64,000 nucleotides of DNA from Methylophilus sp. 5 (GTDB taxonomy: Bacteria; Pseudomonadota; Gammaproteobacteria; Burkholderiales; Methylophilaceae). Positions 63,462 to 64,000 of the stretch are shown here, piece after piece. Every line of letters begins with the position of its first letter. Position 1 is the first letter of the stretch. The DNA is taken from the NCBI RefSeq assembly GCF_000515275.1, contig NZ_KI911560.1, positions 2,904,124-2,968,123 on the forward strand, given 5' to 3'. The position numbers and the translations under genes are program-made. The notes beneath the pieces were generated by a model that made no database searches, had not been told where the DNA came from, and saw only the letters and a program-made list of their open reading frames with translations.

Positions 63462-64000
63462 GGCTAATCTGCAAAGACTCCAGCTTTAACCCGACTGACT
63501 GCAAACTCATGGCCAACTGACTGCGGCCAGACTGCATTTCTTTTAAAGCACTGGCATCACCTGGTGCGACGCGTACGCTAAAGCGACCATTCACCATGGT
63601 AATTTTGACCGAGACCTCGCCCAATCGTGGCAACTGCAAGGTCAAGTCGCTCTGCAAGCTGTTTAAAACAGGCTCATCTGCTGAGTGCGCCGAATTTTCC
63701 TGCTCATTGACCTGCCACTGCATTGTTTGCCCTGGCCAGACCTCGCCATGCCACACCACACGCTGCTGCTCCAATACCTGCAACTGCTGTGCCACCATTT
63801 CAGGCGGCATAAAAGCGGGTTTATTTTGCGGCTCCTGCAATAATTGATGCCAGGGCCGGCTACCTAACGTCGCTTCTTTAAGGTGTGCCTCGTAAAACAG
63901 GCCAGAGCTGTCTAAGGCATGCTTGAGGTCTTGCGCCAGCACTTGTGGCTTTTGCGGACTATGGCTGACCACCGTTTGCGCTTGCAAGGCAGTGGTTTGC
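63418..64000 (-). CDS. FliK-like hook-length control domain protein (N-terminus outside window)
   Basis: The frame is open to the right edge, with at least 190 codons visible. The C-terminal section (LQSDLTLQLPRLGEVSVKITMVNGRFSVRVAPGDASALKEMQSGRSQLAMSLQSVGLKLESLQI) resembles the FliK C-terminal domain, giving a second FliK-like protein besides fliK at 55607. It overlaps the FlhB-domain gene by about 44 bp, so the two are probably expressed together. The pairing of the two partner domains of the export switch is notable. The FliK assignment is by pattern only. Confidence 0.65.
   Translation of the reverse strand, partial: QTTALQAQTVVSHSPQKPQVLAQDLKHALDSSGLFYEAHLKEATLGSRPWHQLLQEPQNKPAFMPPEMVAQQLQVLEQQRVVWHGEVWPGQTMQWQVNEQENSAHSADEPVLNSLQSDLTLQLPRLGEVSVKITMVNGRFSVRVAPGDASALKEMQSGRSQLAMSLQSVGLKLESLQISRDDTAQDRPHYAAG

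Noticed and set aside
1..64000. tRNA, rRNA, CRISPR arrays, insertion sequences, prophage genes
   Set aside because: No T-loop-like cloverleaf, spaced direct repeats, transposase or integrase motifs were seen in reading both strands; a covariance-model search could still find a small RNA.

Overview
The window reads as chromosomal DNA of a methylotrophic betaproteobacterium, most likely family Methylophilaceae. The clues are a free-standing pqqA gene (PQQ cofactor precursor), betaproteobacterial-type flagellar genes, a PEP-CTERM-like protein and typical housekeeping neighbours (selO, rep, rbgA, uup). This assignment is by recognition only; no 16S or taxonomic search was possible. No mobile element, CRISPR array, tRNA or rRNA was seen.

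Layout. (1) 1-9735: the end of selO, a Zur-type regulator, then a tight co-directional run of seven genes: dksA2, a COG0523 GTPase, a DUF1826 gene, a TonB-dependent receptor and a three-gene ABC-2 transporter. A promoter at 1902-1974 carries three copies of one palindrome overlapping -35, -10 and the start region. The simplest reading is a single Zur-controlled zinc-limitation operon whose distal half is an uncharacterised outer/inner membrane transport system. (2) 9736-21372: orphan pqqA, a PEP-CTERM-like exported protein, a GlxA-type regulator divergent from azoR-yciI, a small periplasmic coiled-coil protein, ompW behind an FNR-type promoter, a Methyltransf_32 protein, a DUF481 protein, rbgA, a diguanylate cyclase and rep.

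(3) 21452-36677: a 16-gene surface polysaccharide (O-antigen/EPS) locus inserted between rep and uup. It encodes GDP-L-fucose synthesis (gmd, fcl), WecE- and WecF-like steps for a 4-amino-4,6-dideoxyhexose, methyl- and acyltransferases, glycosyltransferases, a Wzx flippase, an initiating phosphoglycosyltransferase and a WbpM/WbpV-like pair for HexNAc modification. The middle section (about 23.6-29.4 kb) is visibly AT-rich, with start/stop overlaps at most junctions, which suggests an acquired, translationally coupled cassette. No Wzy polymerase or Wzz length regulator is visible.

(4) 36770-38677: uup, closed by a 20-bp perfect hairpin terminator shared with the converging flagellar genes.

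(5) 38773-64000: two large flagellar clusters. flgN-flgM and flgA run leftward; flgBCDEFGHIJ and flgKL run rightward; fliFGHIJKLMNOPQR runs leftward, divergent from fliE. Sigma-28 (FliA)-type promoters precede flgM and flgK, fitting the late-gene hierarchy. Beyond fliE lie a stand-alone FlhB C-terminal-domain protein and a FliK-like protein that runs off the window. fliC, fliD, flhA, flhB, fliA and the motor genes are not in the window.
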